Below the pieces are notes generated by a model. The model was given only the letters and a program-made list of their open reading frames with translations. It searched no databases and was not told where the DNA came from. 60,473 nucleotides of DNA from assembly GCF_005405125.1 (NCBI RefSeq), contig NZ_BJDL01000014.1, forward strand, positions 1-60,473. Direction: 5' to 3'. Below are positions 34,762 to 45,097 of this stretch, in pieces. The translations under genes and the position numbers were made by a program. Every line of letters starts with the position of its first letter. Positions within the stretch are counted from its first letter, which is position 1. The stretch is from Lactiplantibacillus songbeiensis (GTDB taxonomy: Bacteria > Bacillota > Bacilli > Lactobacillales > Lactobacillaceae).

Positions 34762-35769
34762 ATGCCGAATCCAGAACCTGAGATGCCTACTGTTCAACCG
34801 GAAACGCCGGAAGAAAAGGCGGCTCGAAAAAAAGAGAACCGTCAAAACTTCTGGTACAGTGTCCGCGATAACACCCCCTTGTTACTGTTCGTGATTCCTG
34901 GTGCCATTTGGATGATTTTCTTTTTCTACATTCCAGTGTTCGCCAACGTGGTTGCGTTCAAAGATTTTCAGTTTGATCCGAACGGGTTTGTGGCGAGTTT
35001 GGCCCGCAGTCCGTGGGTTGGGTTTAAGAACTTCGAATTCTTATTTTCATCGAATGCCGCTTGGGTTATTACGAGAAACACTGTGCTCTATAATTTAGGC
35101 TTCATTTCGCTGAACTTAATCATCTCGGTCTTCTTCGCCGTTGTGATGAGCCAGTTGCGTAATCGACGATTGACCAAAGTTTATCAAACGTCAATGTTAT
35201 TACCATATTTCTTATCATGGGTCATTATCAGTTACTTCGTTTATGCATTCTTAAGCCCGAACCAAGGCTTGCTGAACTCGATGATTACCGGGAACGGTGG
35301 TAAAGCGATTAGTTGGTACAACGCGCCACAGTTCTGGCCGTTTATCTTGCTTTTTGTTGGGACTTGGAAAGGGATCGGGTATAACAGTATCCTTTACTTT
35401 GCCAGTGCGATGAGTATTGATCCGACCTTGTTTGAAGCCGCCGAAATTGATGGCGCGAACAAGTGGCAACAGATTAAGAATGTCACGTTGCCAGCATTGG
35501 TTCCATTGATGACGTTGATGACAATCTTGGCGATTGGGAATATTTTCCGGGCGGACTTCGGACTGTTCTACCAAGTCCCACAAAATTCAGGTAGTTTGTA
35601 TAATGTCACGTCAGTGTTGGATACGTATATTTACAACGGGTTAACGGCGACCGGAGATATTGGAATGTCGAGTGCGGCAGCCTTATACCAATCATTAGTC
35701 GGCTTCATCCTGTTGATGACCAGTAACTTTATCGTACGGCGGGTTGATCCAGAATCCGCACTATTCTAG
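34762..35769 (+). CDS. ABC sugar transporter permease, LplB/YteP type
   Basis: A 335-aa permease with six membrane helices. The ATPase-contact (EAA) loop reads EAAEIDGANKWQQIKNVTLP. This class (CUT1, LplB) imports oligosaccharides of plant or glycan origin, and in pneumococcus the related pair imports N-glycans. ATG 34762 has AAAGGAG eight bases upstream; a GTG nine bases earlier is less likely. Eleven bases separate it from its partner permease. The operon is cre-controlled. Confidence 0.9.
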   Translation: MPNPEPEMPTVQPETPEEKAARKKENRQNFWYSVRDNTPLLLFVIPGAIWMIFFFYIPVFANVVAFKDFQFDPNGFVASLARSPWVGFKNFEFLFSSNAAWVITRNTVLYNLGFISLNLIISVFFAVVMSQLRNRRLTKVYQTSMLLPYFLSWVIISYFVYAFLSPNQGLLNSMITGNGGKAISWYNAPQFWPFILLFVGTWKGIGYNSILYFASAMSIDPTLFEAAEIDGANKWQQIKNVTLPALVPLMTLMTILAIGNIFRADFGLFYQVPQNSGSLYNVTSVLDTYIYNGLTATGDIGMSSAAALYQSLVGFILLMTSNFIVRRVDPESALF

Positions 35770-35780
35770 GAGGGACGCAA

Positions 35781-36701
35781 ATGTGGCGTAAAAAAGAAAT
35801 TTCAACCGTTGAGATTCGCTCATTTGGTCCCGGCGCAAACCTTTGTTTTAACATCTTGGTGGCGTTGTTTGCCATCTCCTGTTTACTACCTTTGATCTTC
35901 ATTATCGTGATTTCTTTTTCAAGTGAACACGCCTTGGTTACGAACGGTTATCAATTCTGGCCGTCACAATGGAGTACGGCGGGGTATGAGTACTTAAGTC
36001 ATATGAGTGGTAAATTACTGAACGCTTTAGGTGTGACCTTGTTAGTGACCGTTTTGGGAACGGCCATTAATGCGACCTTTACCGCGACTTACGCCTATTC
36101 AATCTCACGTTCAAGCTTCCGTTATCGCCGGTTTTTCACGTTGTTTTGCTTGATTACGATGTTGTTCACCCCTGGGATGGTGGCGAACTATATCGTTATG
36201 ACGAACTTACTACAACTAAAAGATACGTTATGGGCGTTAATTTTACCGATGGCGGTCAGTCCATTCAATATTATCGTGATGCGAACGTTTTTCAAGCGCC
36301 AAGTGAACGAATCGATTATCGAAGCAGCCCGTATTGATGGGGCTAGCGAAATGCGGATCTTCTGCCAAATCGTCTTACCATTGGCGGTACCTGGGATTGC
36401 GACGATTAGTCTGTTTGCCGCTTTAGGGTATTGGAACGATTGGTTCAACGCGTTGCTATATATTCAAAACACGCGATTAGTGCCGTTACAATATTTGTTA
36501 ATGCAGATTCAATCCAACATTCAAATGTTGTCACAAAATGCAACGCAAGGGGCCCAGTACGCAACCGGTCTGTCTAATATTCCAAAGGAAGCCACTCAAA
36601 TGGCGATGGTCGTCATTTCGGTAGCGCCGATTGCCTTGAGCTATCCATTCTTCCAGAAGTATTTTGTTCGCGGTTTGACGATCGGTGGGGTCAAAGAATA
36701 A
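35781..36701 (+). CDS. ABC sugar transporter permease, YtcP type
   Basis: A 306-aa second permease with six membrane helices and the loop EAARIDGASEMRIFCQIVLP. It ends in the FFQKYFVRGLTIGGVKE-like tail typical of YtcP/LplC proteins. AGGAGG precedes the ATG. It forms a heterodimer channel with the preceding gene product. Confidence 0.92.
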   Translation: MWRKKEISTVEIRSFGPGANLCFNILVALFAISCLLPLIFIIVISFSSEHALVTNGYQFWPSQWSTAGYEYLSHMSGKLLNALGVTLLVTVLGTAINATFTATYAYSISRSSFRYRRFFTLFCLITMLFTPGMVANYIVMTNLLQLKDTLWALILPMAVSPFNIIVMRTFFKRQVNESIIEAARIDGASEMRIFCQIVLPLAVPGIATISLFAALGYWNDWFNALLYIQNTRLVPLQYLLMQIQSNIQMLSQNATQGAQYATGLSNIPKEATQMAMVVISVAPIALSYPFFQKYFVRGLTIGGVKE

Positions 36702-36856
36702 GCAGAGTGCGAGACAAAGCGAGTTGGGGTCGAGCATTGCTTAGCAAGCGGAGTCCCCAGCTTTGTCGAACACGTTTCAGCAATTTTAGCAATAAAAGCA
36801 CAACCAAAAAGTTAGGTCAGTCACAGTTACACACACAAGAAAGGTGCGAAAATAAC

Positions 36857-38329
36857 ATGGCAAAATGGCAAAAAGTCGTTGCAATTACGGGGTTAGCAGC
36901 TGGGTTAGCGGTCACACTATCAGCTTGCGGCAACAATAAATCATCATCTAGCAGTTCAAGTTCTAAGGGACCCACTACGTTAACCATGTATCAAATCGGG
37001 GACAAGCCGAAACAATACGATGCGATGATCAAGCGGGCCAACAAGATTTTAGTGAAAAAAGCGAATGCCAAATTAAAGATTACGTACATTGGCTGGGGCG
37101 ATTATTCACAAAAAATGTCAGTTATTGTTTCTTCGGGAGAACATTACGACATTGCTAAGGCGGATAACTACGCTGTCAATGCGCAAAAAGGGGCTTATGC
37201 TGATCTGACAAAGCTGTTACCGAAGTATGCGCCGGAAGCCTACAAGCAAATCGATTCTGCTTACATTAAGGGCAATAAGATCGACGGTAAATTGTATGCG
37301 GTACCAGTCAACGCCAACGTTTATTCAACGCAAGTGATTTCGTTCAATAAGAAGTTTGTTGACAAATACAATATTGATATTAGCAAAGTGAACTCATACG
37401 AAACGTTGAACAGTGCCTTAAAAGCGTTCCATGCCAAGGATAAGAACACCGTTGCTTTAGCTGCGGGTAAGGGGTTCAAAGTCGAATCCAACTTTGACTA
37501 TCCACTCGGCAATACCTTGCCATTTGCCGTTGACATTAGCAAGGGTGCTAACGGGAAGAAGATTGTGAACCAGTATGATACGGCGCAAATGCAAGCTAGT
37601 TTGGCTGCGATGCATAAGTATTACCAAGCGGGCTACATCTCTCAAGATGCCGCAACTAGCAATACTGACTATCCAATCGCCAGCAATACGTGGTTCGCAC
37701 GTCAAGAAACCCAAGGACCATTCGATTATGGTGATTTCCAGTTGAACAACACCGCGGGTAAGAAAGACGCCATCGAATCCAAAGCAATTACAGTACCATT
37801 GAAGAGTTTGTCGCAATCACAAGTCTTTGACTGGGTGGTTGGTAATGGTTCTGAACATAAAGAACTAGCTGTTAAAGTCTTAGGCCTGATCAACACGGAT
37901 AAGACTTTGTTAAATGGATTAGTTTGGGGTGCGGAAGGCACTGACTTCAATAAGACCGGTACGGATAAGATTAAGTTAACGTCTAAGTATGACCCATCGA
38001 ACCAAATGGGCGCCTGGATGACTGGGAACAACAAGAATCTCTATACGACCGATGCGATTACAGACAAGATGATCAAGGAACGGGATACCAGTATTAAGGC
38101 GGCTAAGTCCTCACCATTACTTGGATTTACCCCAGATACCAGTAGCGTGAAGACTGAAATTACCAATATTCAAAACGTCATGAACCAATATATCGACGGC
38201 TTGAACACGGGGACTTCTGATCCTAAGCCAACCATTAAGAAGATGGATAAAGCGCTGAAGGGTGCTGGCTACGACAAAGTTCAAAAATTATTACAGAAAC
38301 AATATACAGAATTTTTGGCTAAACAATAG
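36857..38329 (+). CDS. extracellular sugar-binding lipoprotein, LplA/YtcQ type
   Basis: A 490-aa binding protein of the family-1 solute-binding group with the long DUF3502-like C-terminal part. The lipobox LSAC makes Cys24 the lipidated residue. A Ser-rich tether follows. The start is the ATG at 36857 behind AAGGTG; the frame extends upstream without a ribosome site. The size and the two permeases match the pneumococcal N-glycan transporter type, which binds Man-rich oligosaccharides. That substrate is inferred from the glycosidases nearby. Confidence 0.9.
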   Translation: MAKWQKVVAITGLAAGLAVTLSACGNNKSSSSSSSSKGPTTLTMYQIGDKPKQYDAMIKRANKILVKKANAKLKITYIGWGDYSQKMSVIVSSGEHYDIAKADNYAVNAQKGAYADLTKLLPKYAPEAYKQIDSAYIKGNKIDGKLYAVPVNANVYSTQVISFNKKFVDKYNIDISKVNSYETLNSALKAFHAKDKNTVALAAGKGFKVESNFDYPLGNTLPFAVDISKGANGKKIVNQYDTAQMQASLAAMHKYYQAGYISQDAATSNTDYPIASNTWFARQETQGPFDYGDFQLNNTAGKKDAIESKAITVPLKSLSQSQVFDWVVGNGSEHKELAVKVLGLINTDKTLLNGLVWGAEGTDFNKTGTDKIKLTSKYDPSNQMGAWMTGNNKNLYTTDAITDKMIKERDTSIKAAKSSPLLGFTPDTSSVKTEITNIQNVMNQYIDGLNTGTSDPKPTIKKMDKALKGAGYDKVQKLLQKQYTEFLAKQ

Positions 38330-38363
38330 CGCTGCGACTAGTAGCCCACACATGATTTAACTT

Positions 38364-38399
38364 AAAGACGCGCGCATCTAAAAAATGCGAGCGTCTTTA
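38364..38399 (+). terminator. terminator after the binding-protein gene
   Basis: AAAGACGCGCGCAT (38364-38377) pairs with ATGCGAGCGTCTTT (38385-38398) with one mismatch. It is probably partial, separating the abundant transport mRNA from the regulator genes. Confidence 0.7.
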
Positions 38400-38486
38400 C
38401 TGGTATAAATAATTAGTGTGTTTGATGATAATGCTATTAGAGGTTACCGAAAACCAGCGACAAGACACGTTAAAGGGGATATCATA

Positions 38487-39092
38487 ATGATAAGTACAGG
38501 CTTGCAAAAGGCGTTCATTCGGATTTATGCGATTATTAAACTCAGCTTGCTATTTTGGTTATTCAGTTTCGTCGGCGGGCTATTATTTGGCATCGGACCG
38601 GCATTATTAATGATTAGTGATTTGTATCATCATAACGGCTGGCGTTATCAGTTGGACACGCTTAAAGCGGCCACTAGCTTGTTCAAACGTTATTTCAAAG
38701 TGGGCAATGGCTATTTTTATAGCGGCGCGGTGATTCTAGGTCTGTTACTGATGAATCTTTGGCTGGCAGTTCAGTTGCGAGGGATTGGTTTCTTGATTTT
38801 AGACTTTGTCCTGATCTTTGCGATTTTATTGTTCAGTTGTGTGTTCAATAACTTAATTATCTTAGCTGGTGCGTATCAGGCTCAGCCACGTGATTTGGTG
38901 AAGTTAGCATTAATGCAATTCTTTAGCAATTTCTTTAATGTGTTAAAAACGATTGGCGGCTATGGGATCATCGTGGTGGTGACGTATAAGTTTCCTGGTT
39001 TGATTTTATTTGGGACGGTACCGCTAGTCTTGATTTGGACGACGTTTATTAGTCGGCAATGGTATCAACAATTACAGACGCAGTTAGCTTAA
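38487..39092 (+). CDS. YesL-like DUF624 membrane protein
   Basis: A 201-aa protein with about five membrane segments, of the YesL/DUF624 family. The family almost always accompanies YesM/YesN two-component systems and LplB/YtcP importers. Its job is unknown but may be signalling or transporter assembly. The start is the ATG at 38487 (MISTGLQKAF) behind AAAGGGG; a longer upstream frame lacks a site. It is 18 bases from the sensor kinase gene. Confidence 0.87.
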   Translation: MISTGLQKAFIRIYAIIKLSLLFWLFSFVGGLLFGIGPALLMISDLYHHNGWRYQLDTLKAATSLFKRYFKVGNGYFYSGAVILGLLLMNLWLAVQLRGIGFLILDFVLIFAILLFSCVFNNLIILAGAYQAQPRDLVKLALMQFFSNFFNVLKTIGGYGIIVVVTYKFPGLILFGTVPLVLIWTTFISRQWYQQLQTQLA

Positions 39093-39110
39093 ATAGGGAG
39101 TTGGGGGTCA

Positions 39111-40859
39111 ATGTTCAAATGGCGGCGTAATTATAATTTCTCACAATTAATGGCGACTTACGCCGTCCTTTTGAGTACCGTGATTGGGCTGTTTGCACTC
39201 TATATGGGTACGACCACGACGGCCAATGACAACCGTGCAATCAGTGCGAGTTTAACGAATGGTTTGGACAAAGTTGCGGATCAAGTGACGGCTAACGCGC
39301 GGGAAGTCCATGAATTAGGGCAGCATTTGACTAGTACGAACAGTCAGGTCAAGAATCTGAACAAGTACTTTGAACTGAGCCCGGCAGCTTACTTGACGTA
39401 TAGTCAGACGGCGTCCAATCATGAGGCATTTTATTATTTGCCGGATGAGACCCTACAGCTCTTAATGAGTAATCCGATGATTGAACAAGTCCGGATTACG
39501 ATGAGTGACTTTAAGCCGAATTTTGTCGCGGATCGGCGTACTCCCGGTGGCTATAAGACTACTCAGCGCGTGAGCTCACGGCCACAGTTTCGATTCAGTT
39601 ATCCGTTTGTGGATAATGCGAACTTACGCGGCTATGGCACCTTAACACTGACGTATCAGACGCAACCATTAACGGCGGCCTTGGATAAGCTCAACCGTGG
39701 TGCTAACTTGCAAGTGATGGTCTTAACGCCAACTGGTCAAGCTAGCTACCACTTTCATGGCCGTGAGGTGACGGCAAGTGCCGCCCGACAGACGGCTAAA
39801 CGGGTGCAACGTACCTTTGGCCGGCAAACGTCAGGATTGGCTGCTTTTACCCAAAAATATCGGTATCGGACTAGTAAATTAGCAGATGGCAGTCTCTTGG
39901 TGGCGATGACTGATCGCGCAGTTGTCCGACAGCAGCAACGCCTTAAAAATTGGACCTTGGGAGCGGAAGCAGTTGCCATTGATGTCATTTTATTCGGTGG
40001 GTTATGGCTGACATTTCGGCGGTATCGGCTACAACTTCAACAAATGATTCAATCGATGTCGCTGGTCGGTCAAGGTGATCTGGATGTGCGGTTAAAAGTG
40101 CCAACGCAATCTGGTGATTTGAAGATTATGGCGACCGGGATTAATCAGATGCTAGATGAAATCAACACCTATGTGTACCAGATCTATCAATTAGAGATCG
40201 AACAACGTGATGCCAATATGAAGGCGCTCCAATCGCAAATTCAGCCGCACTTCTTATACAATACGTTGGAATATATTCGGATGTATGCGGTCGCTGAAGA
40301 CCAAAATGAATTGGCCGAGGTGGTCTATGCATTTGCGGCACTACTGCGAAATAATACCGATCAGTCACCCACAACGACGCTAGCTAAGGAAACCGAATTT
40401 ATCGAGAAATATATTTATTTATATCAAATGCGTTTTCCCGACCAGATTGCGTACGGTTTGCAGTTAGCGCCAATATTAGCTGATTTGACGATTCCGAAGT
40501 TTATCTTACAGCCGTTAGTTGAGAACTATTTTGCCCATGGGATTGATTATCTACGGACTGATAATGTGGTTAGTGTCAAAGCTTGGCAAGATGGTCAGCA
40601 GCGGGTTTATTTGCAAGTTCAAGATAATGGTCGCGGCATGTCAGCTGCACAGTTGGCAACGGTGCAAACACAAATTGAAAGTCAGCAGGTAACTGGCGAA
40701 CGGACGTCGATTGGGTTGCGTAATGTGTATGAACGGCTGCAAGGCTATTTTGGGGATAGTGCAACGATGAGGCTGAATCGTAATCAGCAGGGTGGGATTA
40801 CGGTGATGCTAACTTTTGTGAGGGGGACAACCGATGCAACGCGTCATGATCGTGGATGA
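39111..40859 (+). CDS. YesM-type sensor histidine kinase
   Basis: A 582-aa membrane sensor. Helices at about 12-30 and 285-305 flank an extracellular sensor domain. HAMP lies at about 305-360. The His-kinase domain has QIQPHFLYNTLEYIRM, with the phosphorylated His in QPHFLYN at about residue 379. The ATPase domain has N-box LVENYFAHGI, DNGRGMS and GLRNVYERL. This LytS/YesM class responds to extracellular oligosaccharides, often through the binding protein. Its end overlaps the response regulator by 26 bp. Confidence 0.92.
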   Translation: MFKWRRNYNFSQLMATYAVLLSTVIGLFALYMGTTTTANDNRAISASLTNGLDKVADQVTANAREVHELGQHLTSTNSQVKNLNKYFELSPAAYLTYSQTASNHEAFYYLPDETLQLLMSNPMIEQVRITMSDFKPNFVADRRTPGGYKTTQRVSSRPQFRFSYPFVDNANLRGYGTLTLTYQTQPLTAALDKLNRGANLQVMVLTPTGQASYHFHGREVTASAARQTAKRVQRTFGRQTSGLAAFTQKYRYRTSKLADGSLLVAMTDRAVVRQQQRLKNWTLGAEAVAIDVILFGGLWLTFRRYRLQLQQMIQSMSLVGQGDLDVRLKVPTQSGDLKIMATGINQMLDEINTYVYQIYQLEIEQRDANMKALQSQIQPHFLYNTLEYIRMYAVAEDQNELAEVVYAFAALLRNNTDQSPTTTLAKETEFIEKYIYLYQMRFPDQIAYGLQLAPILADLTIPKFILQPLVENYFAHGIDYLRTDNVVSVKAWQDGQQRVYLQVQDNGRGMSAAQLATVQTQIESQQVTGERTSIGLRNVYERLQGYFGDSATMRLNRNQQGGITVMLTFVRGTTDATRHDRG

Positions 40860-42306
40860 TGAATATATGATTTTAAAGGGCATGACCAAGGTGGTGGATT
40901 GGACCGCACTGGGGTTTACGATTGTTCAGACGGCACGTAATGGGTGGCAAGCATTAGAAACGGCGCGAGAACAGTCGATTGACTTGGTGATAACCGATGT
41001 ACGGATGCCTGAGATGACCGGCATTGAACTGATGCAGCACTTACAGCAGTTGCCACATCCGCCGGTGGTACTGGTGCTTTCGGGCTATCAAGAATTTGAC
41101 TATGTGAAAGCTGCTTTGCGTTTAGGGGCGATGGATTATTTATTGAAACCCGTAAGCGCCACTGAATTAACGACGATTCTGACTAAAGTCAAGCAGCGAT
41201 TAGATGAACGGCAACAGCAACAAGCGACACAGCATTATTATGTTGAAATGCAGACTGAACGGCTGGTTGCCGGTGATTTAACAGCTGGTCAAACGGCGCA
41301 ATTGCTAACGAGTGCCGGTATTCCCACCGATCAGCATGAATTTACCATGGTTTGCTGTAATGTTGTTCCGGCAATGCCCCCGCTTATGGCGGCCTGTGAT
41401 GCACAGGGGCAACGTTTGTATTATCCGTCAGCTGACCAACTGGTGATTTGTTTTGCAGGAACTCATATTTTACTGAATCAATTTATTCGGCAACTAGAAG
41501 CCGACCAACTCATTACTGGGACCGCCTTTATTACGGTCGGTCAACGAGTGAATCAACTGAGTCGCTTGAGTGAAAGTTTGGAACAAGCTCAGACATTGGC
41601 GGAACTTTATCAGTTTTATGAAGAAAAAGCACCGTTTCTATCCGGTTCAGCTCGGACCGAGTGGCTACGGCAAGCCGAGATTCCAAAGGTGTCACTCGAT
41701 GAATTTAAACAAGCGCTGGCACTAGGAAATCAAGCGTTAATGACGAAATTAGTTCAGGCGATTTTTGCTGAACTCATTACTGAACACGTGGTACCTTCAT
41801 ATGCGCGGCAAGTCGCGTTTCTCATTCTGAATGCGATTAGTAATTACCAGTCGTTCAGCAATCAAGCCTATGAAGCGCAATTGAATGCCATTGATGAAGC
41901 GCCCACGATGGCCGTTTTAGAGACTTGTTTGACGACACTAATTGCGGACTATGAGCCGAAACAGCAATATGTTTTTTCGCAAAATATTAATCGCGTCGTT
42001 GACATTGTCGCGAAAGAATATGCACATGATCTATCGTTAACGCAAGTGGCGGAACGGTTGCATCTCAATCCGGTTTATTTAGGTCAGTTATTCAAAAAAG
42101 AAGTGCACACGAGTTTTTCAAAGTATTTGAATCAATATCGCATTGACCAAGCCAAGTCGATGTTGGCGCGAACGGATGAGAGCATTAATAACATTGCGTT
42201 GGCAATCGGCTATACCAATAGTGGTTATTTTTATAAAAACTTCCGGGTGATCTGCGATATTTCGCCGAAAGAGTACCGACAACAACATCAGCGACGCCCG
42301 GTGTAG
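40834..42306 (+). CDS. YesN-type AraC-family response regulator
   Basis: A 490-aa response regulator. The receiver domain has VDDE and the phosphorylated Asp55 in ITDVRMPE. A long middle region (about 130-385) follows. Two AraC helix-turn-helix motifs close the protein (about 390-490, LSLTQVAERLHLNPVYLGQLFKKE then INNIALAIGYTNSGYFYKNF). It presumably activates the importer operon, and perhaps the mannosidase operons, when the YesM kinase senses the substrate. Confidence 0.93.
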   Translation: MQRVMIVDDEYMILKGMTKVVDWTALGFTIVQTARNGWQALETAREQSIDLVITDVRMPEMTGIELMQHLQQLPHPPVVLVLSGYQEFDYVKAALRLGAMDYLLKPVSATELTTILTKVKQRLDERQQQQATQHYYVEMQTERLVAGDLTAGQTAQLLTSAGIPTDQHEFTMVCCNVVPAMPPLMAACDAQGQRLYYPSADQLVICFAGTHILLNQFIRQLEADQLITGTAFITVGQRVNQLSRLSESLEQAQTLAELYQFYEEKAPFLSGSARTEWLRQAEIPKVSLDEFKQALALGNQALMTKLVQAIFAELITEHVVPSYARQVAFLILNAISNYQSFSNQAYEAQLNAIDEAPTMAVLETCLTTLIADYEPKQQYVFSQNINRVVDIVAKEYAHDLSLTQVAERLHLNPVYLGQLFKKEVHTSFSKYLNQYRIDQAKSMLARTDESINNIALAIGYTNSGYFYKNFRVICDISPKEYRQQHQRRPV

Positions 42307-42320
42307 TTTGGTGGTACTTG

Positions 42321-42432
42321 CCACTCTGGTTGGCTCAGCATCGGCTGGAACGTGGTGGCCGCGTTTTTATCTAAGTCGGAAACTCACCGACTAAGATAAA
42401 CGACACCGCTGAGCCAATTCTGGCCCGCCCGC
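42321..42432 (-). repeat. cloverleaf repeat, family 1, copy 11 (hairpin 2 deleted)
   Basis: Hairpin 1 (TTTATCTTAGTCGG type) and the outer stem are present. Hairpin 2 and its flanks are missing, so the element is about 35 bp short. It is the left half of composite 42321-42637. Confidence 0.83.
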
Positions 42433-42476
42433 CGTTAAGTAACGGTGATTAATGATTATCTATTATTGACCATAAA

Positions 42477-42637
42477 TTTAGCCAAGAAGTCGGTTTTTAA
42501 AATGCTCAGCCGTGTCGTTGGCCTTAGTGTGAGCGGTTTGCTCAGACTTAGACCAAGGTCAGTTTTGAAGATTGGCTTTTGACTTCAAAATGACACATGG
42601 CGTTCCAGCGTTTTAGGAACCAACCGGCAGGCGGCAA
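42477..42637 (+). repeat. cloverleaf repeat, family 2, copy 4
   Basis: The right arm AGCGTTTTAGGAACCAACC is intact and the left arm has decayed to CGGTTTTTAAAATGCT. Hairpin 2 is TTTTGAAG/CTTCAAAA. Confidence 0.8.
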
Positions 42638-42710
42638 TTTCAATTAGCACCAAGCGTATGATGTTTTATTTGGTAGTGATCTTATTTTTTGAATTTTGAT
42701 CGTAGTCTAT

Positions 42711-42757
42711 AAAATCGACCAGCTTAACGAAATGACATCGTTGAGCTGGTCGATTTT
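42711..42757. terminator. bidirectional terminator between yesN and GH92
   Basis: AAAATCGACCAGCTTAACGA (42711-42730) pairs with 42738-42757, 20 positions with one wobble. Confidence 0.85.
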
Positions 42758-42794
42758 GGGTTTAATCGGATTATCAATTTAATAACACTAGTTA

Positions 42795-42944
42795 GCGTAG
42801 GGTGAACTGGATGATGCTCAGTGGTGCCGTTTGACTTAGTTGAGCGGTTTTCTCGGCTTAGTCAAAGCCCGGCTTTCGAGACCGTACTGTGGCTCGAAAA
42901 CGTGGCCACCACGTTCCAGCGTCAATCCAGTTCACCCGGAGCGG
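42795..42944 (+). repeat. cloverleaf repeat, family 1, copy 12
   Basis: The outer stem is GTGAACTGGAT/ATCCAGTTCAC, quite unlike the GGGCCAGAAT form yet fully paired. Hairpin 1 is TTTGACTTAGTTGAG with CTCGGCTTAGTCAAA. Hairpin 2 is TTTCGAG/CTCGAAA. Confidence 0.9.
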
Positions 42945-42955
42945 TAATACACAAT

Positions 42956-45094
42956 TTAATGGACATTTGGCACTAATCCCAGCCGGGTTGCTAAATGCTG
43001 AGTAGCCATTAAATCGGCATGACTGATCGTCGTGGCCTGAAAAGCTTGACTATCACGGGTAACTTGTTGGACGAAGTTGTTGTGGCCGTGGTTGTTGGCA
43101 GTTGTTAAGGTCAAATCGTGATCAGCGAGATGCAACGTCACTTCATCGAAAGCGGGTAGGCCTAAGACATATTCAGCGTCGGCAGGACAGACTGGGTAAA
43201 AGCCCAGGCAGGCAAAGATGAACCAAGCTGACATTGAGCCGTTATCTTCATCACCGGGAAAACCAGTTGTCGAAGCGTCAAATAGCTGACGTAATTGTTT
43301 AACCACGACTTGTGTCTTTTCTGGATGACCAGCTAAGGCGAAGAGATATGGGAGATGGAAGCTCGGCTGATTGGAGATGGCTAACTGGCCGTAATCAACG
43401 GCGGCCATCTCAGTCATTTCATGAATGACCATGTCGTATCCGCCGATTTGATAAGTCGGTTGGGTGTTACATAGGGCGGTTAGCTGGGCATCGAGTTTGT
43501 CTGGACCGCCCATCGCCGTCATTAAGCCATCGATATCATGAAAGGCACTGAAGCTGTTTTGCCAGGCGCTGCCTTCGGTGTAATCGCCACCCCAACGATC
43601 CGGTGCAAAGTTGGGTTTAAAGCGACCATCCGTATTTTTAGGGCGTAAGAAGCCCGTTTGTTTATCAAGCAAGTTCAAATAACGTTTAGATTGTTGCCAA
43701 TAAGTCTGTGCTAGCTGTGGTTGCTTTAATACCGCCGCAACTTGGCCGATACAGTAATCGCTATAAGCATAGTCTTGTGTGCGATTGACACTTTCGGAAT
43801 ATTGATCGGCGGGCAAGTAACCGTACTGGTCATAATCAGCGCCACCCGTCCGACCATAACGATTGTTTTCGGCGGGCTTGGTATCGCTGTCAATCATGGC
43901 TGTCAACAGTTCGGGTAGCAAGTCGGTCGCAATGCCCTTTTTAGCACATTCTGCAATAATCGAGTCCACTAAATTCCCCGGCATCATCCCGCGTTCATCC
44001 GGTGCTAGCCAGCGGGGTAAAAAGCCGGTCTCTTGATACGACGTCAAAAAGCCGCGTAAGAATTTTGGTAGGAGTTCCGGCGCCAAGATTGAAAAGAGCG
44101 CATAAACGGATTTGGCGGTATCCCAAAAGCCGTTGTTCGTATATAAAATCCCTGGTTTAGCCACTTTATCCGTCGTATCGTAATGGATGGGTTGCCGATT
44201 CGCGTCAATTTCGTAAAACCGTTGCGGGAAGAGGAACAACCGGTATAAACAAGTGTAGAACGTTTGCACCACCGCGGCGTGATGATCGCGGACGCTGACT
44301 CGGTCTAAGTAATCGTTCCAACGGTTGGCGCTTTCATTTTCAAGCTGGCCGAATGACCGCTGGCTAATCCGACTGAGATTTAAGCTCGCTTGTTCAGCGC
44401 TAATAAACGACGTGGCTAACCGCGCGTCAAAGTTGATGGCTGGCGTGGCCACTAATAGGGTTAATTGATGGCCAGTCGCTTCAGTCGCTGTCTGCCAGTT
44501 ACCTTGGTCGTCGTAGTAGCCAGAGTGGGCAATGTCGATGGCTGGCAAGCTGAGTTCGGCGTACATCGTCAAGTTTGGGTCTTCGCCGCCATGATAGTCC
44601 GCGGTATAGAGTTGAATATGATTGTCGATCAACCGAAAGCCGCCGTCATCGGGTAGTTGAAGCTGTAGACCATGATGTTCGGCTAAAAGCCGGTCGAATT
44701 GGTAGCGTAACGCCGCGCCATAAGTCGTGGGCGTTAGTTCATTGTGGACATTAAAATGGTCATCGTAGATTGCTAAATAATTCGCTTGAAAAGTTGCCCG
44801 GTCTGGCTGGTAATTGCCAGTAAAATCGGGATTGGTTTGGGGATCATGCCACTGCACTGCGGTGATTAAAAAGTGGCTATAGTCGCCAATCCAGGGGCTA
44901 GGCTGATGGGTTACGCGAATTCCTTCGAATTGGGAATCAGTTGGTTGGAAAAACCAGCTATTGGCCGCACCATTAGTCTGGGCGACATAGTAGTTCATTC
45001 CCATTGGCACGCCAACGTATGGTAGGCAGTTACCGTTTGACCGGTGAGGTGAATTGGCGGTTCCTTGGCGAATATCAAGTTGGTCGATGTGCAT
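42956..45094 (-). CDS. GH92 alpha-mannosidase (predicted alpha-1,2), cytosolic
   Basis: A 712-aa glycoside hydrolase of family 92, a calcium-dependent inverting exo-alpha-mannosidase. Signatures are NGNCLPYVGVPMGMN at the N-terminus, TNNGFWDTAKS, the HEMTEMA acid region, QPSFHLPYLFALAG, and the C-terminal DEDNGSMSAWFIFACLGFYPVCP. No signal peptide is present, so the enzyme is intracellular. It is encoded three bases behind the regulator gene, with AAAGGAGG for translation, so the two are one operon divergent from GH125-GH38-ROK. It would trim terminal alpha-1,2-mannose from imported high-mannose glycans. Confidence 0.93.
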   Translation of the reverse strand: MHIDQLDIRQGTANSPHRSNGNCLPYVGVPMGMNYYVAQTNGAANSWFFQPTDSQFEGIRVTHQPSPWIGDYSHFLITAVQWHDPQTNPDFTGNYQPDRATFQANYLAIYDDHFNVHNELTPTTYGAALRYQFDRLLAEHHGLQLQLPDDGGFRLIDNHIQLYTADYHGGEDPNLTMYAELSLPAIDIAHSGYYDDQGNWQTATEATGHQLTLLVATPAINFDARLATSFISAEQASLNLSRISQRSFGQLENESANRWNDYLDRVSVRDHHAAVVQTFYTCLYRLFLFPQRFYEIDANRQPIHYDTTDKVAKPGILYTNNGFWDTAKSVYALFSILAPELLPKFLRGFLTSYQETGFLPRWLAPDERGMMPGNLVDSIIAECAKKGIATDLLPELLTAMIDSDTKPAENNRYGRTGGADYDQYGYLPADQYSESVNRTQDYAYSDYCIGQVAAVLKQPQLAQTYWQQSKRYLNLLDKQTGFLRPKNTDGRFKPNFAPDRWGGDYTEGSAWQNSFSAFHDIDGLMTAMGGPDKLDAQLTALCNTQPTYQIGGYDMVIHEMTEMAAVDYGQLAISNQPSFHLPYLFALAGHPEKTQVVVKQLRQLFDASTTGFPGDEDNGSMSAWFIFACLGFYPVCPADAEYVLGLPAFDEVTLHLADHDLTLTTANNHGHNNFVQQVTRDSQAFQATTISHADLMATQHLATRLGLVPNVH

Positions 45095-45097
45095 AAG